Position numbers and translations under genes: made by a program. Source: Embiotoca jacksoni (Eukaryota > Chordata > Actinopteri > Embiotocidae). Taken from it: a stretch of DNA of 64,000 nt. Every line of letters starts with the position of its first letter. Positions within the stretch are counted from its first letter, which is position 1. The notes below the pieces were generated by a model. It ran no database searches, had not been told where the DNA came from, and worked only from the letters and a program-made list of their open reading frames with translations. The DNA lies in contig JAKOON010000016.1 of assembly GCA_022577435.1 (NCBI GenBank), positions 15,086,276 through 15,150,275 of the forward strand. The letters are read 5' to 3'. This document shows positions 1-39,229 of this stretch, piece by piece.

Positions 1-1
1 C

Positions 2-72
2 TCATGGGTCTGGGAGAGTGCGAGACGGTCAGCGTTTGAACAGTGGGACTCCTATTGGGAAGACCTCACCAG
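2..72 (+). other. Possible partial exon of an unknown plus-strand gene
   Basis: One frame is open from the window edge for 24 codons rich in Trp/Glu/Arg (ends EQWDSYWEDLTR) and stops at a donor-like CAG|GTACTG. I do not recognise the protein. It would lie inside or beside the METTL22 3' region on the opposite strand. A chance open frame is equally possible. Confidence 0.2.
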
Positions 73-75
73 GTA

Positions 76-1432
76 CTGGATTATTTTTTATTTATTGTAT
101 CTTATTTTTAAATCAAGTTAAAATGACAGATTGTGTTTAATTTTTCTTCAAACAGCTTATTTAAATTTGCCTGTGCTATGCCTCTCATTATGCATGAATG
201 GATTGCGCAATAATTGGCAAAATCATTTAATAGTAATGGTACAAGAATTTGCATTTAGTGACCAGAGGGTAGCAAATCACTGAGTCTGAGCCCAAAGTGG
301 AAAAAGTAATAGCTGCTTCAGATTCACTGGTAGCAACTAGCTGATAGTGAAGCAGTTATACATGGATATTCAAATCCCACAAAACACCAACAAGGACTTA
401 ATGAAACAGCAGGTCCCTGCTTTCAATAGCACTGTAGTTGCGAGCTCAATATGTTCCAGTTGTGCTTTGACTGCCGTCATTAACTTGATGTCTTACAAAG
501 ATCTGTGTGCTCTGTGGTTGAAGGCTGACTGTCTGACACGATACCCTAAATGTTTGCTAAACAGTGCTTGCGTGGACATTGTTTGATTCTGGGCCAATGG
601 ATTAATTAATCGGAGACTTGGATGGTTTAAGTTTTTAGTTACCTGTTGTCATTGCGGTGCTTAGAGTGGCGACTTCATTTTGACCGTATGAATCCATTCG
701 CTCCGTATAAAGCTGACCTACTCCATTCTAGTCTCATTGGTTTGTTTCAAAACTCTACCCCAGGGTCACGTGACCGGGGGAAGCGTGTATGGGGGCTAAG
801 GTCAGCTAAGATCAAAGGGTCTGTCCTTTTTTCTTCCTTCCTTCCTTTTCCACGGTAATTAACTACTTTTTATTACCCTGCTTAATTCATTAAGATCTAT
901 GGATCATAAAAATCTGTAATTACAAAGTTTATTACACGTCGTCAAATCAATAAGATCAATGAACCATAAAAATACTTCCTTTCGTCATAAATCATTCATC
1001 AAAGTACACCTGCCAAGATCAAAGGGGGTACCTGATTGGAGGAAGACCTAAAAGGGGGTGGGGCTTAGGGGTCATAAATCATTCAATCAAGTCACAAAAC
1101 ACTTTTTGACAGACAGTTGAGCATATATCTCTCTCATCCTCCATGTCATATTGTCATGGTTTAGCTCAAAAACCTTTTGAACAAAACATGGTATATAGGA
1201 AAATCTGAATAAAAAAAAAAAACTCCCTTCTTCCCAAACGGTAACTGTTTTGTCACAGATTCTCAAGATAGAATAAAAATTGTAAATATACAAATTCAGC
1301 AGGAAAAAAATAAAGCAGCAAGACCCACGCCTCTTTCTCTGCCACTCTCAGATCAATTCCCTTCTCCCCAAGCTGTCTGAAAGCTGTTGATGGCAACATT
1401 GTGCTCTTATATTGATCCGCTTAAAAACCTAC
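76..1432. other. Left-edge region beyond METTL22 exon 9
   Basis: It should be METTL22 intron on the minus strand. At 780-1080 there are short local repeats around the words AAGATCAA and CATAAAAAT. Otherwise I see nothing recognisable. Confidence 0.5.
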
Positions 1433-19108
<17,676 letters not shown>

Positions 19109-19321
19109 GGCGGATCAATCAGTAGTCCACCCCTTCCATCCGCTTCCAAATACCTGGGGAGACTTTGCACACACAGGTTAACAGTTACAACATCAATTTT
19201 CAATTCTTGCAGCATAACATACAAAGAGAATGTAAAATAGGAAGAGTCAGCCGAGTAGGTTTTCGATATGAAAAGTCTAACTTTAAAATTCCTTCAGAGG
19301 TAAGTTTCCACAGAGAAATAC

Positions 19322-20239
19322 AGAGCACAGTGGCCTCCATAATCCTTAAATGGAAGAAGTTTGGGACGACCAGAACTCTTCCTAGACCTGGCCGTCCAGC
19401 CAAACTGAGCAATCGTGGGAGAAGAGCCTTGGTGAGAGAGGTAAAGAAGAACCCAAAGATCACTGTGGCTGAGCTCCAGAGATGCAGTAGGGAGATGGGA
19501 GAAAGTGCCACAAAGTCAACTATCACTGCAGCCCTCCACCAGTCGGGGCTTTATGGCAGAGTGGCCCGACGGAAGCCTCTCCTCGGTGCAAGACATATGA
19601 AAGCCCGCATAGAGTTTGCCAAAAAAACACATGAAGGACTGCCAGACTATGAGAAATAAGATTCTCTGGTCTGATGAGACCAAGATTAAACTTTTTGGTG
19701 TTAATTCTAAGCGGTATGTGTGGAGAAAACCAGGCACTGCTCATCACCTGCCCAATACAATCCCAACAGTGAAACATGGTGGTGGCAGCATCATGCTATG
19801 GGGGTGTTTTTCAGCTGCAGGGACAGGACGACCGGTTGCAATTGAAGGAAAGATGAATGCGGCCAAGTACAGAGATATCCTGGAAGAAAACCTCTTCCAG
19901 AGTGCTCTGGACCTCAGACTGGGCCGAAGGTTCACCTTCCAACAAGACAATGACCCTAAGCACACAGCTAAAATAACAAAGGAGTGGCTTCGGAACAACT
20001 CTGTGACCATTCTTGACTGGCCCAGCCAGAGCCCTGACCTAAACCCAATTGAGCATCTCTGGAGAGACCTGAAAATGGCTGTCCACCAACGTTCACCATC
20101 CAACCTGATGGAACTGGAGAGGATCTGCAAGGAAGAATGGCAGAGGATCCCCAAATCCAGGTGTGAAAGGCTTGTTGCATCATTCCCAAGAAGACTCATG
20201 GCTGTACTCGCTCAAAAGGGTGCTTCTACTCAATACTGA
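19322..20239 (+). pseudogene. Tc1 transposase pseudogene (truncated, one frameshift)
   Basis: Two frames cover the transposase. They change at 19620-19627, where a run of seven A replaces the six A of the intact relative. The downstream frame keeps WSDETKIKLFG, QQDNDPKHT and NPIEHLWRDLK, the DD34E residues. No restored reading is possible without the missing start. Confidence 0.9.
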
Positions 20240-20456
20240 GCAAAGGGTCTGAATATTTATGACCATGTGATATTTCAGTTTTTCTTTTTTAATAAATTTG
20301 CACAAATTTCTACATTTCTGTTTTTTTCTGTCAAGATGGGGTGCTGAGTGTACATTAATGAGAAATAAAATGAACTTTTTTTGATTTTAGCAAATGGCTG
20401 CAATGAAACAAAGAGTGAAAAATTTTAAGGGGTCTGAATACTTTCCATACCCACTG
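19322..20456 (+). mobile_element. 5'-truncated Tc1 transposon
   Basis: The right end matches the full-length element at 42729-44371 (tip CCATACCCACTG, then TA). The left end is missing: similarity begins at AGAGCACAGTGGCCTCC, so the left inverted repeat and the first ~45 transposase codons are absent. It lies in METTL22 intron 1, about 170 bp upstream of exon 2, opposite in orientation to the gene. Confidence 0.9.
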
Positions 20457-22265
20457 TAGGCTTTGATTGGGCAATTAACCATCAGATTGACCTATTAGAC
20501 AAAATGGAAGACACTAGCGAGCAAAGGCTTGCAGAGCGAACAACCATGATGCGAAAACATCTAAGAAGCAGCGTGTCAGTATTTTATGATTTCAAATGTA
20601 ATTTTTGGAAAAAGTGACAGTCCTATTGCAGGGTAACGGCTGCTCCAATAGTCCAAATCAACACAAGTTCCATTACCATTAGGATGTAATGGCTATGTAG
20701 GCAAATATTACATTAGAATACCTTATTTCACTCTTTTCAAACCAACACATTTTTGGTGGTTCCCTCTAAACTGAATCCAAAGCAACAATACCACTGGGTA
20801 GAAAACAGCAACTGTGATACATTTTGTACAGTTTTCTGGCGATTCCCAAAGACAGGCTTCAGTGCCATAAAATGTATCAAGACAGAGAGAGAGATCAAAT
20901 GAGACATGTGTAAGTGATCGGTAGAAATAATTTTTTTCAGCTTTTTTCAGGGTAATTTCACGACCTTCACTTTTAAACTCATATCCTGGTCATTTTTGGG
21001 ATAAGCCATTCATGCTGTATCTTTTTTTTTTTTTTTTTTCTTTCAGAACGGTCTAGGCTGTCCAAATCTTTTATGATTTAATTTCATAAAACCTGGCGAG
21101 AAAAAACATGTTTCATGAAATTGTTATATTTTTACATGTATCTCACCACAAGATAAAGTCAGCAGAGATATCTTTTTATAATTTTTATAGAGGAGATTGT
21201 GTAATCGGGCAATAGCTGAACCATGTGGTGGGACACAAGTATGATTTAGCAATTTGAAAAAAATATATTTTTTAATACAAAGTGGGATGTAATGTCAAAA
21301 AATTGGAGACAATGCAGAAGTCAGCTGTGATTTCAAAACATGCTTATGTTTTGTAGGTTGTAGCTTGTAACTTCAGTGTTGTACACAGTATATTGGATAT
21401 ACTCATGTTAATGCCTTTCCTGAGTTTTGATAATTTTGTTAAAATGTATAAATTTAACTCGGTTTAGGCTTTTGGCTTTCGGGTGGACATGGGATTGGGC
21501 CATTCAAACCGTCAAATGTTAGTTTCTAAGGGATAACTAAGTTCCCCCCACGTAAATTAAATACACTGTTTTCATGGACACGACGGAATAAGATGTTTGT
21601 ATTTTGGAATGAAAATGCCATTGTACTTGAGAAAACGGAACAATGTGTGGATTATTTGACTTTACATCTGTGTTGTACAATTTCAGCAATTATGAAAAAA
21701 AACAGGGATCTAATCTGATCAATAATGTCAAAATTTTAAAAAAGCACAAAAAATATAAAAACAAAAAGAAGCAGGACATGGCCAAACAAGTGTGGGAGTG
21801 AGTTTATATTAGGCCTACTTCCATAAATAATTTGTAAAAATTGAAACACCTCTATAGGCCACATGCCAATGCTGTATGACCTGTATATAATATACTATAT
21901 ATATATATATGTATATATATGTTGGTGAGTAAATATACAGTATATATTTAAATGCGATTTCTTTTTGAAATAGGCTATTAAAGATTACATGTTTATAATT
22001 TTCTGGCGCATCTCACATCTCACACTCTCTCACGCGAAGGCGCATGCGGCGCGTGTGCGTGCGAGGGGGGCGGGGCGTTAATAGTAGTAATTTAGGCAAA
22101 TAACTGATTCGCAGGTTCACAAAATCGAACACTCCAAACCAATGTGTGAAATGTGCCATATAACTATCATGCAATGTGTCTTCGGTTATTCATGTGCATA
22201 CAATGTATTGCGACTCTGTTGTCAGTACTTTTGTTGAAAAACAAATAGTTGTAACGTTAACTCAC
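20457..22265. other. METTL22 intron 1, remainder
   Basis: AT-rich with poly(T) at 21020-21040 and (TA)n at 21896-21919. A short CpG-rich patch (GCGAAGGCGCATGCGGCGCG and GGGGCGGGGCG) at 22030-22078 lies about 200 bp into the intron and could be part of the METTL22 promoter region. Confidence 0.45.
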
Positions 22266-22300
22266 CCACATTAGTGGCCATGACGGTCGGGACAGCGGAT
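22266..22300 (-). other. mettl22: METTL22 non-coding exon 1 (3' end defined; 5' end unknown)
   Basis: The sequence GTCATGGCCACTAATGTGG ends at a good donor (GTGAGT) at 22266. Splicing to the exon at 19153 would create a short uORF. The upstream limit is approximate. It starts about 640 bp beyond the HAO1 stop codon. Confidence 0.5.
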
Positions 22301-22939
22301 GTTCCCCCTTCTTCTTCTTTGGGTTTTACGGGCAGGTTTCAGCCATAGTGTTGCATTACTGCCATCTGGTGCTAGTTACCTCTTACCGCTTCCAATCTGT
22401 TAGATTATTTTTTTATCAATCCTGTTTTTAGGACACCGAACTGAGAAGTCACAACTTTATTTCTTTAAAAAAATTTAAAAGGCATATATAAATGATAATG
22501 AAACCAAAATCTAAAAGTAAAACAACTTAATTATGCAACAGAAGCATTGTTGTTGTTTTTTTTAATTTACAAGCTGGGCCTCTAACCTTTAACCTCTCAC
22601 CCAACTTGCATGTATTATGCTGAGCTAGTCAAGCTTAAAAATACACAAATGAGACAACCTGACTCCAAACACAGCAACACATGACTTCAGGCAAAAATAA
22701 AGTGATTATCAATTAGTAGTTCATATAAGAATAATGATATATTACCATACATTTATTACAAAGTTTACTTTGACAGTCTAAAAATTTGATTTGATGATGT
22801 ACAGTTTCAATAGCATCAGCTGTTGCATTCATTTTTAATAATGTCTGAGCTCAAAGAATAGTAAATTGATACGACAATTGAATGAGTCCAGTAATCCATT
22901 AAGAATGTATTGTCCTGTAATTTGCAACATTTTCTCCCC
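22301..22939. other. HAO1 3' UTR / METTL22 upstream region
   Basis: It separates the HAO1 stop from METTL22 exon 1. Minus-strand AATAAA candidates are at about 22748-22753 and 22452-22457. The METTL22 promoter must lie here or overlap the HAO1 3' UTR. Around 22320-22390 is a short repeat-like block (CATTACTGCCATCTGGTG). Confidence 0.45.
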
Positions 22940-32728
<9,789 letters not shown>

Positions 32729-33484
32729 CGCTGGCCAGTCGAGCACCAAAACAGAGGCTTCTTGCTGCCTGTCACTCTGACACAGTTGCAGGACAAGCTG
32801 TAACAAGTAGAGCTCCTGTAATTATTAACCTGCTGGAGGTTTCTAATGGCCCAAGGCCTCTTCCTCTTAATCATAACTCCTGAGGAGTTGCTGCTCTGCT
32901 CGGTTTACACAAGATAAAGACTGTGGGCACAACTTTGGACCATCTGGGCCTTTATATCTTTTGTGTTTGGATTGTTGCTATGTTTAGATGGCTCCTTGTG
33001 AACTTTGAATCCTTCATGTGTGTTGATGAAACTGCTGATGCATTCTTACAAGACAACTGTCCACACACGGTGCAAAATGCTGTAATGTTTAACCCAGAGT
33101 CAGAAAAGCTCTGCGCCATTGAATGTTGATTATTTCTCACACTTGCTTTTCTGTTAATGTTAGAGAAAGAGCACATTCCAAAATGTATCTGTTGTCTTAT
33201 AGCAGGTCTACCTGTTGTGGGGGTCACAGTACAGCAGAGGCTGTACCTTGATCAGATACTATTTTATGTTTACTCTAAATGACAATGTTTGTTAGTCCAA
33301 TACTTAGTCCAAGGTTTTTTCCGGACCTTTTTCACCTTTCCTTGGTGAAATAAGGGACACCTTACATCTCTTTGGGGTATCAAAAAATTATTTTCATTGA
33401 GCATTTTACAAACTTTAATGTGTGCTTACATAAGATTTGTATTTTTACGTGGGTTTCATTGTGTGCATGTACTTTATTTGATTG
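32729..33484. other. HAO1 5' UTR and SMG1-HAO1 intergenic region
   Basis: It runs from the HAO1 start to just past the SMG1 poly(A) region and must contain the HAO1 promoter. A TATAAA is at 32951. No other promoter element could be assigned with confidence. Confidence 0.5.
32951..32956 (-). promoter_or_regulatory. hao1: Possible TATA box of HAO1
   Basis: TATAAA on the minus strand, within GATATAAAGG, about 225 bp upstream of the HAO1 ATG and inside the roughly 800-bp gap to the SMG1 poly(A) site. Position is plausible; no transcript data are available to me. Confidence 0.3.
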
Positions 33485-33537
33485 AATTGAACTAAAAAAA
33501 AATGACACACATCACACCTCTCGGTCCCATGTTTATT
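33485..33537 (-). terminator. smg1: SMG1 polyadenylation signal with GU/U-rich downstream element
   Basis: AATAAA lies at 33532-33537 on the minus strand. It is followed about 10-45 nt downstream by GGTGTGATGTGTGTC and a run of nine T (33488-33511 region). Signal plus GU/U-rich element is the textbook layout for 3' end cleavage. Confidence 0.7.
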
Positions 33538-34726
33538 TGGCATCCAACAAAATCCAGTAAAAGCTTTAAGAATTAACATGTTTCACCGTCACCAAAAACA
33601 TAATTTGCCCAATAAAAATGTAAAACTAGAAGGTCAAGATTCATAAAATGCAAGAATAAGGGCCGAGGACTGAATGCGTGTATGATGCAAGCAACAGCTT
33701 CTGACAGGCAGGTCAAAAAAGGCAGAAATCTACTCCTACAGATAGTTACAAAGCACAACACAGACTAAAGATCCACACGGAAGAAAAACAATCAAATAGA
33801 GGTTCTCTCTCGTCTAACGGACTTCAACTGTGTTCATTCGAAGCTCACAAATGAACCCTCCAACGATTCCACACGACAGGATATTTCAGTTTAGTCCACA
33901 AGAGCATAAGAAACCTTCCTGAGAAAAAAGAAAAAACTCCACGTAACAATTATTTTATTCTGTGAACTTTGACAACACTCTAGAGACGTGTCGACACACT
34001 GTTTATCAGTCAAAGCACAAGTTTGATTTTTGTTTCCCACTTTGATTTCCGGTTTCAAAGGGGTTTTGTCCATGTCGCTATATCAATCCTGGTGAACCTT
34101 TGTTTTCATCATTTCTGCCCAACTGTGTCACCCGTTGGCCAATCAGAATCACAACGCCACTGACGAAAAGATTAGAGAAAAACAAACGTGGCCACCCCGT
34201 TCCCTCTGAGCTTTAAACCCTGGTCAAGTCCCAGCCGCAGTATTCAGCTGTGTGCTTCAGAGGGAAACGGCTCACTTCCTGCTTCATCCTGCCCTCTGAT
34301 GGAGTTTGATGGGCATGAAAGGATGCAGTGATGTTTATAGGTACAGCATGGTAGTGAGCTATGCAGGTGAGGGGGGGGAAGGTATTTCCTGGTAGAGGGT
34401 GAGGACGCCTTCGCCCTCCTTCCCCCCTCCCCCTTCCGGCGCCACTTTGCCCACCTCAAACCCCAAAAAGGAAGGCGGGTCTGCAGGCCCACTAAGCGTT
34501 GTGTTAGCCCGATCGCCGATGGTTGGGGGAGTGTGGTTGCAGCGATACTACGAGGGGGCTGCCCCAGTTTGGGAGCCCAGGAGTTAGGGAGGGCGGACGA
34601 TACATCCGCCTCCCGTTTCCTCCCCCTAATGTGGCCCGGTGCTGCTGTTTCCGACACCCCAGACCCGCTGGACTCTGGTGGATCTCCAAGCCTTTGCTAG
34701 ACCAAAGACATGAAGCAGCATGGCGT
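33510..34726 (-). other. smg1: SMG1 3' UTR (inferred)
   Basis: About 1.2 kb from the stop codon to the only well-placed AATAAA. It includes GC-rich, G-run sequence at 34370-34680. The open frames in it show no protein similarity that I recognise and read as fortuitous. Confidence 0.65.
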
Positions 34727-34804
34727 TCACACCCAGGCAGTCCAGCCTTCATACAGCTGGGCCAGGTTATCCATGTTGGTAGCCTCCTTGATAACAAAGT
34801 CCAC
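34727..34804 (-). CDS. smg1: SMG1 last coding exon, FATC tail
   Basis: It encodes VDFVIKEATNMDNLAQLYEG then WTAWV and TGA. The FATC motif is required for PIKK kinase activity. The acceptor TTTGCAG follows a T-rich tract. The 3' UTR continues to about 33510. Confidence 0.96.
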   Translation of the reverse strand: MDFVIKEATNMDNLAQLYEGWTAWV

Positions 34805-35689
34805 CTGCAAACAAATAAAGGACACCAGCACAGAAAACATGTTTAACAAGCTGTCTTATTTTGTTATTATTCAGAGGTCAATAATTAAGTCAAAAGTCAA
34901 CATTGTTATGGTGATAAGATTTAAATAAACTAAAACTCTGATCCTTTGTTTCCTTTTTCAGATTTTTCTTTTTTTCGTGTAACTTCGGCTACTGTTATTA
35001 CAAGAACAGAGATCGATTATTGAAGTTAAACCACAATTAAGACAGTGCTTGAATATTTCTGAATGCTATTTTGCTGACATTACTCAATGAGAGGAGGAAA
35101 GATATCAAATGTGTCATAAATCAATGCAATAACACAAATACTGAACATCACAAAACTATTTTAATTCTAATTTGTCTAAGAAGTATGTTTTAATCATAGA
35201 CAGGTTCTGATGGTTGAAGATCCTTGCTGAGTATAAATTAGTTATTTTTAGGCCACAGCCAGCGGCATTTTGTTTTAGGGTTGTCCGGCCGTCCTGTTCT
35301 TGTGAATGTGTTATCTCAAAAAAAAAACGCGTTGAGGGACTTTCTTCAAACTTGGCACAAATATTACGTTGAAAACATGAAGAAATTTTTAAGCACTCAA
35401 GAGATTGATTAATTAAAAAGCCTTTAATCAGTCATGGCAATTCAATCACAGTAAAAACCACATGCCTACATGTTTCAGCCTCGAAGGCCTTCCTTCATCA
35501 GGGCAGCTGCAAATCAGTTGCCCTTGGGCTGTTCCTTATATCTTTTTGGTCAGTGGTCACGTGACCAGTATGGACCAATTAGCAGTCACCAATACATGGG
35601 AGCAGGTAAAGAGACATGATGTGAAACATAATGTCATGACTAGAAACCAAATACAGATATTAATCAAAAATCATATAATCTTAAAAAAA

Positions 35690-35722
<33 letters not shown>

Positions 35723-38700
35723 GTTATTGAATAAGTGATTAAAGGCTTTTTAATTAATCACCCTCTTGAGTGCCTCAGAGTTCTTCAAGTTTTCAACTGA
35801 AACTGTTTGATCCAGAAACTGAAGAGCACCAGAGGGAAAACCATCCACACACCTGAGCAGCAATCCACGCTGACAGTTTTTGGCAAAAAGATTGACTTGG
35901 TAACCAGGGTAATCTGATTCGATTTTGGGGATCAAAGGTCAAGGACACCGTGACCCCAACGTGAACATGATATCTAAGGAACGCCTTGATAGAATTTCTT
36001 CAAATGTGGCACGGTCATTCACAATGATGAACTGATGTGTTTTTGGTGGTCAAAGGTCAAAGTCACCTCACATTGACCAATGTTCAAGAACACCCTGTTT
36101 CCTTAACGCTTGGAGGGGAATAGCTTCATATTTGTCACAAATCTTTACGATCCCTCAGCAATGAACTGATCTGACCTCACGTCTGTCCCATTCTTCAAAT
36201 TTTGCACAAATTCACTCGAAACGCATTGTGGGAATCTCCTCAAATGGTTAGAAAAAAATAATAACTCACAAACAAAAAACTATACATAGAGTACACAGTA
36301 TTCATTACATTGATTAGCGTATGTTTTTATTGAACGAAAAACTCAAGTATGTTATGTGTAAGATGGTCCGCATGCACACTGTTGCTCCTTATAAAGTGTA
36401 AAATCCTTCATATCAGCAGCCGGTGTGTTACCTGCTCTGTGATGCTCATCCTTCTGTTGGGATCGATGTCTCTGCCCTCCAGCTTGGCTTTCACTCTCTT
36501 CCACACACTGACTGCGTACGAATTCCTCTCTTGGACAGCTGCAACACAGCAAGCAGCAGGTTTCTAAAGAGTGTACTTGGATCTACGCGTTGACCTTAAG
36601 ACCTTAAGAGGTTAATAAAACATTTAAAATGTATTGCTTTGTAGTGTTTGTTACTTTAGCTGTATCACATTACTTTTACTTAAGCAGGGGAGGGGAAAAA
36701 ACCCACGAGCAGATTGTGAAGAGAGTGAAGAGTGGTACCTCGTCCTGTTTTGGGGTCCCGTATGGCCCTCTTGGGGCTGGGGTTGAGACCTCTGCTGTTC
36801 ATCCCCAGAGTGCTGGGCGGGGTATCAGTGGGGGTTCCCAGGTTACGTGGCAGAGCCTTCCGTGCATTCTGGGACATTGAATCTGGCTGGGTCTTCACAC
36901 CAATGCATTTAACAGCTGAATCCAAACCACACAACACGGCGTAAGAGAAAACAGTTAATCAGTCGGTGCATCTCATCTTTCAGTATTTCATGCATGCCTG
37001 CAGCTAAATTTGATGTTTGTAGATTCCTTCAAGACAGAACAGCAGCTGTGGTCAATAAAAAAAACAAGAAGAAGCAGCTTTTCGAACTAAATCGACAGCT
37101 GTCTGAATGAAGCTCTCTTACAATCTGTAATAGCCATAAGGTCTGTGTTTGCAGTGCTGTATCACCACTGGTTGCTCAAATGCTACTGTGAGAGTTTCTT
37201 GACTGTCAGAGAATACCTAGTAATTAGTCACTGTTTCTTCTGGCTTTTATGGGAATGCCACATTGCTTCCTACTGGGTGTAGACCTCGGGCTAATTTGGA
37301 AACTATAAGAGCAGCTTTAACCAATCGGTGTGCGCTGAAACCACTGCAACTACATGTAGAAAAATATAGCTGTACTTTAACAGCAATGTACTTAACTGCC
37401 AACACTGGTCGCTGATGTTCCATGCTTCAGAGTGGCTGAGCAAATGCTGGTGTTACACTGATATGCCAAACCTCACTCCTCATATCATATCCTCACAGAA
37501 TCTGACCGGTCGCAGATTTTAGTGAAACATCAAAGTGAGGACAGACTGTCTGGATGCCCCCCTAATACCCCCTAATGTACAAAGTGGTATTAAAAAAATG
37601 TGATTTAACTCTTACAAATAATATAATCAAAATTTTACAAACAGTTAAGCATTTTTGACAACAGCCAAAAATAAAGGTTGGAGAAATAGAGAAAAATGAA
37701 CCACTTGAACATCTCCCACATTAAAAAGAATAACATTACGCTTTTGCAAAGGTTGTTGATTTTCTAAATTAACTCTGCTAATTGATGAAAAGCTTTGGCA
37801 CATTCAATACTGTTCACATTTTATGCCAAGTGGAATTTTTACCAGTGTTATAGCTTAACTGGACTTTCTGATGAACTCATTATTGAGTGCATGAGAAGAA
37901 TGTGTCATAAGCGTAGCTTTTTAGGCGTCACGTACTTAAGGAACCAATCCTGTCAATTTGCAAAGTGGGCTTTCCATATCGTTGAGCTGCCCCCCAGGAG
38001 CTGTAGGCAAGAGAAGTAGGTGGCGATAGTGGTGGGGGCTATTTGCATATTCATTGATCCCTGTTTATTGAATGAAGGCAAAGGTATAGAGTTGCATCTA
38101 AGCCACTTCAAGGACAAAACTTCTAATTATGTAATTTTGGTAAATGGAAATGAGTTTTTATGGGTTAAATCAATGCCAGGAATATTAACTGGCATTTCTG
38201 TGCATCTTTATTAAGCATAAAAACACCACTCTACTGTCATATTTATTTCATTTCATAGGTGTCCTCATTGCAAAAAGTATCAGTTGTCTGGCAACATGAA
38301 AGAAAAAAAGAACTATGTACACTATTCAAACCACTGAAGATTCACCATTTATAACGTTTAAAGAATGCTATTTAACCAAGCAAAGACCCAGAAGACCAAC
38401 ATTCACCGTCACTTGGTTATGAAATTAACATTACTAAACAGCGTACAATAATAACCAGATTATTCTAAAAGCTTTGTGTGAATTACCCAAATATATGGGT
38501 CTGGGTACGCTCCATAAGGAATCGTTCAAAGTCGTTCTATGCTCCTGGGCGTAGACTTCAGGTAAATATTAAAAGTATTGGAGCAGCTGTAACAAATTAA
38601 GCCAATTTTCTGCCACTGCTGCAACTACCTTTAGAAAAAAAACACTTCACTACACTGGTCGCTGATTGGCCTGCCCCTCAGAGAGGCTGCGCAAAAGTTA

Positions 38701-39152
38701 ATATGAGCAAAATTGAAGCTGAGTGTGGGTGAGCCAAGCTATATGTGCATGCTATGTTAGGTCGAATTATGGTATTATGACATTAACATATAACGCTGGC
38801 AGCTTTAGAGCATATTCATGCTTTACTGAGTGGATGTACATGTATCATTCAAACCCATATATGTTACAGAACAAACAAAGTCCCAGCTCTACAATTCTCT
38901 ACGTGACATTTGAAATATTTTGGACAGTTGCTGTTCTGAGTCACGGAGGAAGCTACGGTGTCTTTACAGCTTAGTTTAAAAGACCACAGGTGAGTGTTTC
39001 GGGGGGAAACTGTTTGGGAAGTCCATACCTGTTGCAAAGCTCGTCTGTGCTGCAGAAACAGGGCTGGCACATTCACCATCTCTGTCTGTCACCAGTGGGG
39101 AGGCAAAGCCCACCAGGCCATTATAAACACTGTAGTGATGCGTGCACACGCG

Positions 39153-39229
<77 letters not shown>

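Noticed and set aside
19744..20199. Minus-strand open frame opposite the Tc1 copy, and its equivalent on the plus strand at 42985-43449
   Set aside because: Antisense shadow of the transposase reading frame; both copies show it because the coding strand is conserved.
32729..32806. Longer N-terminus for HAO1 using the open frame upstream of 32728
   Set aside because: The upstream frame has only a TTG and no ATG; homologues start at the MSGQ-type position.
37795..38214. Two consecutive plus-strand frames in an SMG1 intron as a small gene
   Set aside because: No recognisable similarity, AT-biased composition, and no promoter or splice context.
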